A DNA stretch of 64,000 bases, from assembly GCA_963930645.1 (NCBI GenBank), contig OZ005652.1, forward strand, positions 318,306,244-318,370,243. The letters run 5' to 3'. The stretch comes from Salticus scenicus (lineage: Eukaryota > Arthropoda > Arachnida > Araneae > Salticidae). This document shows, piece by piece, positions 45,683-58,335 of the stretch. The first letter of the stretch is position 1, and the number at the start of each line of letters is the position of its first letter. The notes under the pieces are model-generated. The model did no database searches and had not been told where the DNA came from. It was given only the letters and a program-made list of their open reading frames with translations. A program made the position numbers and the translations under genes.

Positions 45683-45999
45683 GATTTTTTTTTTAATCTG
45701 TAATTTTTAATTACTATAATAATATCTCGCAACAATGAATTTTTTATTTATTTGTTATTTTATTTATTTATTTATTTATTGAAAATTATAAACGTTTTTT
45801 GTATAGCATGTCTAAATTTATTAAAAAGTATATCACAAAATGGTGCATGCAAGCTATTAGGTTGACAAAAAAGTTCTATCGTATTGAATTGACTAACTGA
45901 CACAGGAAACTTATCCTGGAGAACATTTATAAATATCTTACAAAAGCGACAAATTTTCTGATATTGACTTTTTAGTAAAAAGCTTCACTAAAAAACCTT

Positions 46000-46408
46000 T
46001 AGAATCTCAACTTGTGAAATAAATTATAGCACCCCAAACAGTAGAAAATAGTATTTTAGAAGAGTTAAAACATCTACGTGAAGAAAGTCGCATGCTAACT
46101 GTAAAATTAACCATAATTCGAATTCGCAGTATATAGTCCCAACTCCCAAAACTTCATCTCACATCAAATTAACAAAATTGTCACCATATTCTAAATTATC
46201 TGTGATACAAACTTCTAGCAAAAGAAGCAAAAGATTTAAGGTTTTAAGAAGTTCTTTTCAAAAAAGTTTGATTGAAGATGAAGCTGTGAAGAAAAGCTAC
46301 AAACGTTTAACATCAAAAAGGAAGCCTAAACCCAAAAGACCAAAAGTGCACCAAAAAAAAAAAAAAAACGTGTTGGTAAGTTCAGAAATGTGTAAGGAAC
46401 CAATTTAA
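46000..46408 (+). pseudogene. Decayed basic/coiled-coil reading frame, unassigned
   Basis: One frame near 46030-46120 reads ENSILEELKHLREESRMLTV, amphipathic like a coiled coil. After stops, a frame from 46178 reads KLSVIQTSSKRSKRFKVLRS and ends in a Lys/Pro-rich stretch with an A-run. It may be a relic of a gag-like or nuclear protein, but I do not recognise it. Confidence 0.25.
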
Positions 46409-47829
46409 AAATATTGGATAAAGTGTATTTCTTCCAAATACTGGTGGCATGAAAAATGCTGAGACTACTCAGGTCATGGTCACTACAAATATGGCGTCTG
46501 TAAATGTTGCGCATTCATGTCCATACTACACACACTTGTACATCAGATTGCGCACTCTTGTCCGGAATGGTAGTACAAGACTGTGCATGCAGGCAACTTA
46601 CTTCATTTGTAATAATTACTAGATCGTTACTGATAAGTTCATTTATATGTATTATTTTTATAACTAGGTAACCACAGATAATAAGTAATGTATATTATCC
46701 CCCTTCATCTCTTCATTTATTCTTATAACATAAAATAGCAAAAGTGCACAATCCTGCATCACTTATCCTAGCATACTTCAGCCAGAAGAAAAGGGTCTTT
46801 CAGTCTGGAAAATGCGACCCAATATTACTAGTATTTGTATGTTTTTATTTATAATATAACAACAAAAAATAAAAATAAAAAAATCATGATGGAACATGCA
46901 GATTTTAGCAATAACAAAGAGAAAAAGAGAGAGAGAGAGAGTTTTATACTGATATAAACTTTTTACTAATTAATTATTAGCATATTAAAAGGAATATAAC
47001 AAAATTAAACATCCATACATTGTATAAAACACACTACCTACAAATAAGTATTTGAACACTTTCGAATTTAAACGTTTTGTAAAATATCAATAACAATTCT
47101 TTAAGAATTATATATACCTTGAAACTCATGGAATATAAAGAACATATTATACCTCATGGTTTATCCTATAGTAGAAAAGAGACCAGTAAAAAATTAAACA
47201 AAAATCAAAATGTTTTGGGTCACCCTGTAAAAGTACTAATGCGTGAAATGTGTCTGGGATGTAGCATGTGATTACGAAGATGCTTCTAATGACCTGTTTA
47301 AATTTTTATGAGGCTACCATATATTCTATAGAGGTTTCTTTAAAAAATTGCAAGCATAAATAAATAAAGAAATTAAAATAAAAGAAATTACCACTTTTTC
47401 AGTTATAATAGGTAGGGGATCCAGTGCAAGGGAAACGTTGCACTGAATGAAACAAGTTTAATTCTTAGGAAACTTGGCATACTATATTAGACACAACATA
47501 GTAGAATTAGACTACAAAAATATTAAACATCTTACGAAGTATGAGCATTTTTACTAAATAATTTTTAACTACGCATGCTTGAGCTTTAAAAAAAAATTCA
47601 TTTGCATAATTTAATAGCCAAAAGTATTCTGTTAATTCAAAAAGTTATGAGAGATAAAATGAACAGAATTTCAGTTCCTCTAAAAATAAAAGCTAAACTG
47701 TAAAGAGTTTTAGTCCCATTCTTATTTTTTATTTTGATTCAATCAATGCCCCATATGTCAATACAGTGATCGGTTTCCCTTAAAAAAAAAAAAAAAAAGA
47801 TTGTCTGTATATTCTTTATTGATCGATTA
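46409..47829. other. AT-rich DNA, nothing recognised
   Basis: A (GA)n tract lies near 46920-46942. No gene was recognised. Confidence 0.4.
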
Positions 47830-48722
47830 CGGGGACACACTAAAATTTTTCTTATCATTACGGCCTATGGGCAGAATTTCGCTTAAACGCATTTGAACAT
47901 GGTTACACTGTATTCAAGAAAATGAGATCACTAAACATTAAGATGCTTAAAAGTATATTTTTCATAGAAAAAAAGTGCATAGACCTAATAATTAACTTAC
48001 TGGACCTTACAAAAATGTTTCGAAAATCTCACGTAATCATCCAAATTATGCCAAATTTCAAACAATTTTTCAAGAGCTACATAGAATAAGTTGTATGAGT
48101 TTTTACTGTGTATATGACTTTTATAGCTCATTTGCAGGGGGACACAAAAAATTTTCTGACATTAGAGCCCATGGACAGATTTTACTTTGAGCACATTTTA
48201 ACGCGTTTATGCTGCATTCATCATCATAGAATTACGTTTTAACATACATTATTAATATTCTATAAAGCGTGTTTTCTTTTAATAAAAACGTATGTATAGA
48301 CTAAAGATTTTATTTATAGGACTACATAAAAGAATTCCGATGACATTCTCTAATCATCCAAAGATGTCAAATTTGGTTCTGATATTAATGAGATACAATG
48401 AATTGGTTGTGTACTATTTATTAGTGTACATAATTATTGTGTCTAATGTACATGGACATAAAAAAGAGTTTCACACCATTATGGTCAATAGTTCTTATAC
48501 GTGCATTTTAACATGGTTACGCTCCATTAAACACAGTAAAATAAATATATGTTATTGAAATGCTTAAAATCATGCTTTCTGTAATAAATGGTAGTCATAG
48601 AATTTGTAATATGTTTACAGCGCCACACAAAATAATTCCGATTTGTTTAATCATTTTGCATCAAATTTGGTACAAGTATTTATGCGTTTCAAGGAATTAA
48701 CACAAAGCTATGAGTGACAAGG

Positions 48723-48772
<50 letters not shown>

Positions 48773-48985
48773 AGAGAAATAGATATAGACAGTCAGATAC
48801 AATTGAGGGATAAGGGGGCGGCAGCCCCCTCAGCAACGTATATAGCTATGTGGCTAGTTGATAATAATAATAATAATAGTAATATACAGATATGTCAACG
48901 TCTTATTTCATCTTTCCCATTATTTAATAACGGGGAAGGTGAAAATAGGTTGTTGAGGCTCCTGATATGCAAATCCACTTGTATT
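47830..48985 (+). repeat. Second copy of the GC-clamp/array repeat
   Basis: Three diverged units of about 280-300 bp (starting near 47830, 48111 and 48416) share GGGGACACA.TAAAATTTT, ATTACGGCC.ATGG and AAC.TGGTTACGCT. They match, in inverse, 2.7-3.25 kb and 4.62-4.9 kb of the 4.3-kb element. An (AT)n tract, the clamp at 48814-48829 and GTTGAGGCTCCTGAT at about 48951 follow in the same order as the inverse of 1790-1945. The CAGACCTGCC inverted repeat is not found here. Confidence 0.7.
48814..48829. other. GC-clamp hairpin, third locus
   Basis: GGGGGC, GGCA, GCCCCC gives a six-pair stem. Flanking CTCAG.AA.GTAT matches the inverse of the 1926 locus. Confidence 0.7.
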
Positions 48986-49575
48986 AAATATGCAACAAAA
49001 TTATATGATTGATAAATGAATGCTAAAAGTCTATTGAGTTTTGTAGATTACATTTTATAACAAATTGAACTGTACGCATATGTAAAAAGCTTTTCAAGTA
49101 CATTTAAATACTGCCTTTTACTTAAATAACTTTTAAAATTCTTACTTTATTTTTTTTTATTTGTATTGAAATTCATTACAGGATTACAAGAGCATTCATT
49201 ACAAGAGCAAAATATCCAAATACTAGATTTCTATTTTTTTTTTTCCGCTTTGACTAGAGCTAAAGCAAATAAAAATTATCTTACATCAAGAAGATTTTAT
49301 AACACAAAAGGAAAACAAATAGGTTTGTACTTTGATAAGACCCTTTCGATAATTTTAATTTTTTCTTAAGAGGAAAATTTCATTAATAGAAAAATATTCC
49401 ACCTATAATAAACGTTTAAATTAATTTCATTTAGAATAACATCCGATATATTCCCAGAAATATACTTCATTTTCATAGTAGACATGCCAATATTTTGAAT
49501 TTAATCAGGAGCACTATTAGTACTCATCTTTTTTTCACACCAGTTAATTTGTTAAGTAATTTTCTCCAATGTGTT

Positions 49576-49766
49576 TGAGTGGCTTTTACGTCACACTGGT
49601 GACTTCGGACTATTAACAACGGTCTGGAACTTACTCCTAAAGGTGATCCGAAGACTTGCCATCATAATTTTGATCGTCCGTGGAAGGGTTGCTCCCCCGC
49701 ATCGGTGACGCAGACGTATCATTTGGGATAGGAACATAGAGGACATTGCCACTACAACACATTTTT
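49576..49766 (-). repeat. tRNA-derived SINE, truncated and diverged
   Basis: Body phrases TTTTACGTCACACTGGTGA, CGGTCTGGAACTTAC and ATTTTGATCGTCCGTGGAAG match the 14.4-kb SINE. The tRNA-like head is missing. Confidence 0.7.
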
Positions 49767-51123
49767 TGTAATTTTGCTTTCAACTCAACATTTTCTCTTA
49801 GAGTTTCAAAAAAAGAAAAAAAAGTCTTAAATATTACTTAATTTATCGTGGTAACAGAAATTGCTTTGAGAAAAATAAACTTTGAGGGTTATGCCTTTAA
49901 AATTAAATCTTATTTTATAAACATTATTCCCCAGAATAAAGTAATCTTGAATTTGCCTAATAATTTATGAAAAAACTATATAATAAGGTATCCAGAGACC
50001 AAAATTATTCAATGTACGCAGTTTCTCTCTCTCTCTTTCTTTCTCTCTTTAGTCTTACTTGGAAGGATTTCACGAATTTCGACACCTAATTTGTGTTAGC
50101 AGATACTTAGTGATATTGAATCTGGTATAAAGAATATTTTTTGTAAAATCGGCATTTCTTCTTCCCGTTGTAAATATGTTTTCAGAAATAATATCATGCC
50201 ATTTAATTAAATATTTGTTAGATGTCATTTTAATTTAACTAATGAGTCATATTCATCTTATATTGATTTTTCCTGATTTTTCCTTAAATGACACTAAAAA
50301 TTCTGTGTATATTTTTCTATTTAAATTCTTTACTATATAAATACTAAAAGGTTAATGTATTTATTCCCGACCAATTATTTAAGAAACTGCTGATTGTGTG
50401 CACAACTCATTTGTTTATTTGTGTATATTGTAGATTTGTCCATCCGTTTGTGTATACTATCAGAATGTCGTCAATACTTAATGGATCAATACACATAACC
50501 TGCTCGGCCACAGAGGGATTGAACGAAAGAAGCAGCTGCGGAAAGGATTGAATGAATGCCCAAGGGGCTAATATCTCGTACACCCCCTCCCTTAAAACGT
50601 TCGATACAGCATTCTATCTTAATGAAGGTTGATCCCCCTCCATGAAAAGAGAGGGTGAATTTTCCAGTCATCCACTGTTAACGGCTTTAATAGACGTATT
50701 GTATAAGAGCAGTAATTTCTGTGCTGAGATTTTGTGCTACCGGTGATTAATTTTATAAGAGTTTTAAAGGTTTTTGAAAAAAAATAAAGAACGAGATGAA
50801 GAATTTTTTTCTATCCCCTCCCCCTCAAAGTCTCTTAATTGTAGTTGGATTTAAATTGGATTGTTCTTGCAAGAGCATTTTTTTTCTTTAAGATTTGATA
50901 CTGTTCCCGTTCATTTTTGTTAATGGGAAAGAAATGAAATTTGTTACCGAATCATATTTTCGCGGTTGAATGATATAAAAAGTGTATAAGAATAAAAATA
51001 AGCCGAAGGAAGAAATAAATTTAAATTTCGATTTCGATTAATTGTTATATTTCAATCTATCTTATTAAAAAAAAAAAAAAAAAAAAAATTCAAAATTATT
51101 TTAATTTTACTCGAAGAATTCTA

Positions 51124-51154
<31 letters not shown>

Positions 51155-51650
51155 CTTTACGGCATAAAAATTATTGGTTCAAGAAATTTTTATTTTGAAT
51201 TTTAAGAGTGTTTTCTGCGAGAGAGTGAGAGAGAGAGATTTTCAGATTATTTAAGTTCTTTATTTGTTTAGGTTTCTGGTTTTAATTTAACAAAATTATT
51301 CTTGATTGAACCAAATTATTTACGTGAGTAAAAATTTTTCAGAAAATAATAGCTAATATTAAAAAATAAATAGCAAACATTTTTATGAAAATATTAAATT
51401 TTATTTTGAAGAAATTCTGAAAAAACTCCAGTTTAAAAATATTAATTTAATAATTATTATTATTTTCTTTTAATCTCTCAGATAAATATATTAAATACAT
51501 GGTGGTTTTATAGACTATAAAAATATTGTTGCAACTGCTTAAGTCTTTCACCCTTTATTATTTGTACTATTGCAGTGAAAGTAGTTTTACAATCAAAATT
51601 AAAGTGAAGGGGTAGTCTATTATCTTCTCTTAATCAGCTTTTATCTTCTC
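49767..51650. other. AT-rich DNA, nothing recognised
   Basis: A (CT)n tract lies near 50025-50050, A22 at about 51067 and T28 at about 51127. A patch at 50480-50700 is less AT-rich but has no convincing frame. Confidence 0.45.
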
Positions 51651-51764
51651 TTATCCGGCATCCATCTTGGCTTTTCTCTCCTCTTGTTTGTCTTTCATCT
51701 CCTTTTTCAGCTGATCTTTTAGCACCTTGATCTGTGAGGTTGAAATCCCGAGAATTTTCACCAT
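51651..51764 (-). pseudogene. Start of an LTR-retrotransposon gag-like frame, broken
   Basis: The frame starts MVKILGISTSQIKVLKDQLK and continues with a Lys/Glu-rich helix ending KAKMDAG at a TAA (37 residues). Further in-frame stops follow within 40 bases. It begins about 50 bases after the putative primer-binding site, the normal place for gag. No further gag homology was recognised downstream, so the internal region is lost. Confidence 0.45.
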
Positions 51765-51810
51765 TGTATGTCAGATATACCTCTAGTTACTGGCATTTGC
51801 TTTAGTTGCC

Positions 51811-51825
51811 TTATGTTTCGCGCCA
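51811..51825 (-). promoter_or_regulatory. Putative tRNA primer-binding site
   Basis: On the minus strand TGGCGCGAAACATAA begins two bases after the ...CATAACA end of the LTR. TGG at this position would pair with the 3' CCA of a tRNA primer. Confidence 0.5.
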
Positions 51826-51827
51826 AA

Positions 51828-52293
51828 TGTTATGAAAATTTGTCAGATTTCTAGCGTATAGAAAGTATTTTGTAAATACACAGGCAGGTTCTAGTCGATG
51901 AATTCACTCTATTCAACGTAACTTCACGAATCAGTACAGCAAAACTGTGATTTTTTAAAGTATTTTCCACGGAACAATACTCTGAACACGTAATGACTCA
52001 CACTGACTACCCTTACTCCCAGAAGTCAATTTACTTATAATCACCATTTTTGTCGATGGGGTTTATCGATAGTACTGTTTACAATTTCATGGAAAGTTCT
52101 AGATAACATTGTTCAGCCCAGCTTCTCTTCCGTGTAAAGCCTTGAAACTTCGGAAACTTTAAAATACAATTCTTCACAAACTTTGGTTGCAATGTTGCCA
52201 AATTCGTCACCAAAAGTGATTTTACTGGACTTGAAAAGACTGCCCCTTTATTTTTATTTTCACTGGAAAAGAGCAGTCAATGCAGGGAAAATA
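51828..52293 (-). mobile_element. LTR, 3' part (promoter-distal side of a Tc1 insertion)
   Basis: The minus-strand sequence ending ATAACA sits just before the primer-binding site. If the Tc1 element (52294-53785) is removed, the LTR would extend to about 53804, giving a roughly 485-bp LTR that starts TGTTTCA and ends CATAACA. The start is inference; no second LTR is in the window to confirm it. Confidence 0.4.
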
Positions 52294-53785
52294 CACTCAT
52301 GTCCATAAATTAAGGATAATGCGACAAATATAGGTTCAGAAGCAAAACAAACATGACTTATTCATAAAGCCCATTTATTAACAAAAGATAAAGAACAAAA
52401 ATGGTGGTTTATATAGAATACCATTCATAAAAACTACGATTTTTGCTTCCTGGAACAATTACAAAAAATATCTCCCTCACAAAAACTTAAGATTACATGT
52501 TTGGGATGGTGATTAATACATTGTATGTCTCCCAGATGATGAATTCAGTCCGTATAACGCCTAGGCATGCTGAGTATTAAATTATCGATCTGATCTTCGG
52601 GAAAACTACTCCACTCAGCAAGCAATGCTCTCCGAAGTTCTGGTACACATGTAGGAGTTGGTTAACGGGCTGCAACTCATCGGCCAAGCATGTCCCCCAC
52701 ATGCTCTATCGGATTTAAGTCAGATGAGAATGCTGGTAATTCCATACGGGTAATATCCTCAGATTGTAGGCATTCGTTTACATTGTTTGCACGGTAAGGA
52801 CGTGCATTGTCATCCATAAGCACAATTCTGTATCCATGGCACCCCTGAAAAAACGTACATGATGTTCCAGAATATCCCGATAAATTTGGCCTGACATGGT
52901 ACCGATTTGAACATGCAGATCTGTTCTGGAGCCATGTATGATTCCACCCCAAACGAGCCCTCCTGCACCGCCGTAACGATGTCGTTCAATGATGTTGTAA
53001 TTGTGGTAAGTGGCACCTGGCGTTCTCCATATGAAAGTCCGACGTGAATCAGACTGCAAGCTAAACCTGGACTCGTCGGAAAACATTACACAAACACACT
53101 GTGCCGCTGTCCACATTGCATGTTTTCTACTCCAAGTTAACCGCTGGCGACAGTGCGTTCTCACACAAACACATCTGACAGGCCTGCGAGCATATAGACT
53201 AATATCTTCCAAATGTCTGTACACGGTTTGAGTTGAAACTGCCTGTACCCGTAGCTGCAGATAATTGACGAGACGGGTCTGAAGCTGTGCTCCGTCAGCT
53301 TCTTTTAGCAGTTTACTGCCAAATACCGGTCGTCGTTCGGCGTTGTAACTCGGGGTCGACCAGTACTGTAATGTCGACTGGCATTTCCATCGTTTTGGAA
53401 TAGTTTCCAAAGCCTAGAACTGACACTTTGGGCGATTCTAAGTTCCTCCCATACTTCTATCTGAGTACACCCCCATTCCAGTCGGCCGTTAATTCTACCA
53501 CGTAAAAAATCATTCACATTCGTCCTCTGTGTCATAACTATTCGCTTGTAGCACTGAGCAACTTACAGAACGCTTGCAAACAATTTTCCCTCATTGCTGC
53601 CATTCCTTATCTACCCCTTTCTTACACTTTCATCATTGTGACGTCATACTGGCGTCATCTGACGGCTTCCTATAATTTGCATATTATTCTTGAAGATGTG
53701 TGTGGTAATTCTACAGGTGAAATTTTTGCATTAAAGTTTAATTTACGTGTGATTCTAAATTATCCTTAATTTATGGACATGAGTG
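52294..53785 (-). mobile_element. Complete but mutated Tc1 element
   Basis: Inverted ends of at least 27 bp (52294-52320 and 53759-53785) start CACTCATGTCCATAAATTAA. TA precedes the left end; the right flank reads CATA, so one copy of the TA target has likely changed. The 1,492-bp length is typical of a Tc1 element with one transposase gene, encoded on the minus strand. Confidence 0.85.
52545..53535 (-). pseudogene. Tc1 transposase, DD34E, two frameshifts and several stops
   Basis: An N-terminal helix-turn-helix part (53535 to about 53350; QIEVWEELRIAQSVSSRLWK) shifts frame near 53380. The catalytic region follows, with VCVMFSDESRFSLQSD (first Asp) and GGLVWGGI, and shifts frame near 52850. 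The last part has VLMDDNARPY (second Asp) and SSDLNPIEHVGDMLGR (Glu), with 34 residues between them. EHVG replaces the usual EHVW. Two in-frame stops (CGA to TGA, CAA to TAA type) break the tail, which reads on to RRYTD near 52547. The full length of about 330 codons fits the family. It is inactive as sequenced. Confidence 0.9.
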
Positions 53786-53804
53786 CATATAACCGTTTGA
53801 AACA
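53786..53804 (-). mobile_element. Putative start of the LTR beyond the Tc1 insertion
   Basis: On the minus strand the sequence begins TGTTTCAAACGG and leads into the Tc1 end. TGTT here pairs with AACA at 51828-51831, the short inverted repeat expected of an LTR. Confidence 0.25.
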
Positions 53805-55989
53805 GTATGATGATGTTGTGATTTATTAAATACACTAATTTATATTACAGCTCAGTGATACCTTTTTTCGAACTGCGAATAACACTTTTACCAAACCGAC
53901 TTAAATTCTTAAAACGTATTTTTGGTATGGTTAGACAAAGAATAATTTATAATATTAGTTATTAAAATCATTAAAAATTTGTGAAAGTTAGGCTAAAGTA
54001 TTTTTTTTTTTTTTTTTAATTTAATTCGTGAGATGTTTTCGATTCCCTAAACTAATTTATGTATCACACACGTGGTCCATGATGGACTTCTTTCTGTATC
54101 CTTTCTTTTATTTAATGCGTGCTTATAATTTGATTCATGTGTTTTTTTTACGAATTGCAATTTTCTAACACACATATATATGTATGTACATTTATTTATT
54201 TATTTGTATATTATATGTATATAATGCTACAAGATTGAAGAATGCAAATGAAACATAATATGAAATTCCAAATTTATCTATACGAACCAAAATAGATATA
54301 ACCAGGAACATTTAAAAGAAATATGAAACCATCCACAATACTCATTTCCAGAATGAACCAGACATACCTATCTTCCCCATTAAAGAACAGAAGAAAAATT
54401 AAATTTACAACAAAAGAATTATCCATTAATAATAAACACTGAAAACTAAAAACAATCAGTAATGAATTTTATAAGTTAAAATATTTGAAAAAAACCTTCA
54501 AAACTGAAAAACATTTCATCATAGACCGTACATCAATTATTGAGCAAATATATTGCAAGATTTCAAAAGCTACAGTAGCTATATTAAGACAAAATTGTAG
54601 TATACGTCGGAACTTGAGATAGAATTTTAAAAATTGAAAGAAATATAGGAATTAAATTAATAGCCAAAGTGAAATTTTCATATAAAAATAAATGCCAGAC
54701 GTCATATGTATACGAAAACATCCCTTAAGCCCTTACCTTACTATTACCAGTTAATTCGGGATGGACATTTTTTATTCAAATTATTATCCCGAGTTATTTC
54801 GGGTTAGATTTATTTTCCTTGTTCTGCGAAGCATCGAGAATAAGTTTATTGAAATCGTTTCTAGAGCCAGTAGACTTTTCTTTACTATAATTACTTGTCT
54901 GTTTTACCGTTTTGAATGCTCGTTGGGGAAGGAAGATATTATATTCAATAAGATTTCACTCTTTGTCGAAAAAGAGTTATAGTTGTGATGAGCTGAGTGA
55001 ATGGTTATTTTTCAAGCGCTTAGGTACGGTAGTTAATAAATTGAGAGTTAATAAATTAAGAGTTGAGACGTAGCCAGCAATTATGAAGTAGAGTAGAACA
55101 TAGACAAAAGTATACAATGATTTAACACAAACAATTTAGCTTTACAATATGTATAAAATAAAACCAACAACACTATGTAATATAAATTAAATATATTAAC
55201 TTAGTATATCATTTCAATTTAATGAATCTGTTTTTTTTATCTATAACAATAAAAAACAAGAGAAGAAAGTTAATTTTTATTAAAACAAGTGTCCGGAATT
55301 CCTTACACTTAGGGGGATAAAATATTTTTAAAAGGATTTTTCGTTAGATGAATCTAACCATTTGTTGATATATATATAGGGAAAAAGTTCCAAACATTGC
55401 ACATAATGAAATGAACAATATCACATAAATAAATCGAAAGTTTTAAATAAAAAGTAATCAGAATCCAAATGAAGGCGGCATACAACACCAACACTTTTTC
55501 AGGGGCATTGGTTGAACATTGTATTCACAACAGGTATATTCCTAAACCTCTGCACACACACATATATATATGTGTGTGTGTGTGTGTGTGTATAATATCA
55601 ATCTTTTCCTTGGCTGATTTTTTTTTTTTTTTTACTTTACTTTAAAAAAAAACTTATATTAGATATTTTAAATTGTTAGCAAAACCTTATTAGAAACTTT
55701 AACAAGATCTGATTAGCTTTTAATTTTTGTGTTAATTCCTCGTTAATAAAAAATGAAATGTGGCAATAAATTATTTGGCTTTAGTTTAAGATGAATATAC
55801 TTAATATGTTACAATTTAAATTCATTTAAAATTCATATCATTTGAGTCTTTCAGCATATTTTTAAATTTTCGTTGTACTTTTACAATTAAAATTAAGTCC
55901 TCATAACATGAATCAGTAACCAGCACCATTGCAGTGGTGTAGTCTCATTTAGTAGTCTCTCCTCTTGTAGTCTCATTTATTTGCACAGA
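53805..55989. other. AT-rich DNA, nothing firmly recognised
   Basis: A plus-strand frame at 54475-54624 (KTEKHFIIDRTSIIEQIYCK) may be a coding relic but is not assigned. Microsatellites (AT)n and (TG)n lie near 55558-55592. Confidence 0.35.
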
Positions 55990-56160
55990 TTTTTAAATAA
56001 CTTTGCCCTCGAGAATATAGGCAAACACTCTAGAATTCTAGTAGGGGTTTCTAGAACTCGCTTTCGAAGGGGACTAGAACTTATAAGGATGACATGGAAC
56101 TATTTTTTCTAGAGCCACAACTTAGATTCTAGATGTCAATTACAGAATTTTTTCTCAGTG
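55990..56160 (+). mobile_element. MITE family F, right-half copy
   Basis: TCTAGAATTCTAGTAGGGGT, GGGGACTAGAACTTATAA and AGAGCCACAA match 15127-15230. The end TTTTTTCTCAGTG is followed by TA. Here the T-run is only six bases, showing the ancestral form of the end. Confidence 0.65.
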
Positions 56161-57094
56161 TACTTACAATCTTATTCATTTCCTTTCGTAACCTGTTATT
56201 CTGTAAAAAAGTAACAGTAGAACGACACACTGAACACTTTTCGAAACCTATGTTTCACTTCACTTAACTTATAGTAACATTTGCATCGTAAAAAGAGCAG
56301 TAAGTTTCTGGACAAACTTAATTGCACATCTCTCACTAATTATAATAAATTTTCTTTAAACATAAATCTCTTCTCCCTAATCTCCTATTTAAAAAGGTTA
56401 ACATTACTTTTTATTTAAGATCCCTTGCTTATGTCAGGCTGCACTCTTGCCTCAATGGGAATGTTTTTTTTTTTCTTTTTCTTTTTTCTTTTCTTTTTTC
56501 TTTTTCTTTTTTTTCGTTTTTTGTCCAAAGTGATTTATTTCCACTTAGAAAAACTGAAAATTTTGAAATTTCTAGCATAAAATTAATGCATTCAGAAACT
56601 TATAATAAGGTGTATCTGCCTAATTGCGACGTGATTTCTGGTATGTTTATCGCATTTAGGCAATACTTGACATTTTAGTTTAACAGTGAAAAAAAGAAAT
56701 AATAATTGAACGTTGTAGTCTTAAGTCTAAATTAGTGTACTGATTCATTTCTTTTCAAGAAATTTAATTAATATTTGTAATATAAGACAAATAAAAATGC
56801 GTTGCATTTAGGACATTTTTGTCGCATTTATAGTATGTATTGCCTAAATGCGATGTCTAAGTGCCTAAATGCGATAAAGCATTAAGCCACTTCATTTTAG
56901 AATTCTCCAGTTTATTTATATATTTATTTTATTCATTCAAGAGGATTTGCGTATTTTGAGTGCATTATGATTTGATACAACTGTTTTTAATAAGCAGTTT
57001 TCAAACGTTTCTATTGAATTAGTTGTAGTGTTCTGCTTGGAATTTGGAATGTAGATTGTTCTTCAATGCTACACATTTTTGATGTAAGGATCTT
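56161..57094. other. AT-rich DNA, nothing recognised
   Basis: A T/C-rich tract lies at 56465-56525. TGCCTAAATGCGA-like phrases recur near 56620, 56850 and again near 60310-60730, suggesting a diverged dispersed repeat. Confidence 0.35.
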
Positions 57095-57382
57095 TTAAAA
57101 CATACACTCGTGGTTTGCAAAATGATCGTTGAAAAATTTTTCATCGCTAATGCCGCTAACTAATATTTTGATTCTCTGAATAAACACAGTACATATTACT
57201 GGACATTGCCTATTGCGAACTTTATCGTACACACATTTAAATTTTGTGTTGTCAGGACATTTAGCATTTAGCATAAGTCTTTTTTCTATTGTTATTGAAT
57301 CATCATTAGTTGGATTATCAGGATTTGTATATAGGTCTTCATTAGTCACTACTATATCATTGGTATGACCATCTTTAATCAT
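57095..57382 (-). CDS. Hypothetical 95-residue frame ending at the Helitron border
   Basis: It starts MIKDGHTNDIVVTNEDLYTN and ends FANHECMF. A Cys/His-containing middle (AKCPDNTKFKC, RNRQCPVIC) looks coding-like rather than AT-driven. The ATG lies two bases from the Helitron insertion point, and reading across the excised Helitron gives an in-frame stop 18-21 bases upstream. Family not recognised; it could be an exon or relic. Confidence 0.25.
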   Translation of the reverse strand: MIKDGHTNDIVVTNEDLYTNPDNPTNDDSITIEKRLMLNAKCPDNTKFKCVYDKVRNRQCPVICTVFIQRIKILVSGISDEKFFNDHFANHECMF

Positions 57383-57764
57383 TATCTATATATTAATTTG
57401 AAACATGTTTTTGTCTGTCTCCACTAAATTGAGAGAACGGCTAGATGTAAAAATTTGGTTGAGGTGTCTAAAGAAAGGTCTTGGTCTGTAGATATGTTAT
57501 AAAAAGAGAAAAATAAAAAAAAGTCGAAGAGTTCCCCTGTGAGGGGGCAGGGGTTAAACACATGTTGGCGAGCATAACTCAGCTCCAAATTACTTCACGG
57601 TGAAGAAATTGTACATGGGGGGACTAGACTCGAATACTAAAAAATCGACATCTCCGATTTTAGAATTTTCAATTTTAAAGGGGGGGAAAGGGGGAAAATA
57701 GATTTAAAGGAGGGGGAAGGGGGAAATTAGTTTGAGAGGGAAATCCGTTCTAGACCCACACATG

Positions 57765-58335
57765 TAGCACCTCATTTTAAAGGTCTTGAAATTTCATGTT
57801 GATTGGAGATGTTTGTATACAATATAGGGTGCCCCCTGGTGGTGAAAAATGGAACTAGGTGATTTTGAATTAGGCCCTATCATGTTACACCTTATTTTAA
57901 AGGTCTTGGTATTTCCTGACCGTTGGTGTTTCGTATACTGTGCCCCCTGGTGGTGGAAAGTGACACCACCATGTGACACCTTATTTGAAAGGTCTTGAAA
58001 ATTCAAGGCGATTGGAGATAAAGGTTTTAAAATTTCATGTTGATTGGAGATGTTTGTATACAATATAGTGCGCCCCCTGGTGGTTAAAAATGGAACTAGG
58101 TGATTTTGCAGTAGACCCTATCATGTTACACCTTATTTTAAATGTCTTGGTATTTCCTGACCGTTGGTGTTGTTCGTATAGGACACGCTGTGACCCTGGA
58201 GGTGCAAAGTGCAAGTAAAGGATTTTGCAGTAAACACCACCATGTGACACCTTATTCGAAAGTTCTTGGAAATTCAAGGTGATTGGTGATGTTCGTATAC
58301 AACATACTGCGCCCTCTGGTGGAGGAAAGTGGATT
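57765..58335 (+). repeat. 118-bp tandem repeats inside the Helitron
   Basis: CACCTTATTTTAAAGGTCTTG-like phrases recur at about 57768, 57888, 57979, 58129 and 58248, and GCCCCCTGGTGG at about 57831, 57944, 58073 and, changed, at 58312. Irregular spacing at 57979-58030 indicates internal deletion. Confidence 0.8.

Noticed and set aside
48710..49012. 100-codon frame starting in the (AT)n tract
   Set aside because: It begins with an IYIYIY run from the microsatellite and crosses the GC-clamp hairpin, so it is not coding.
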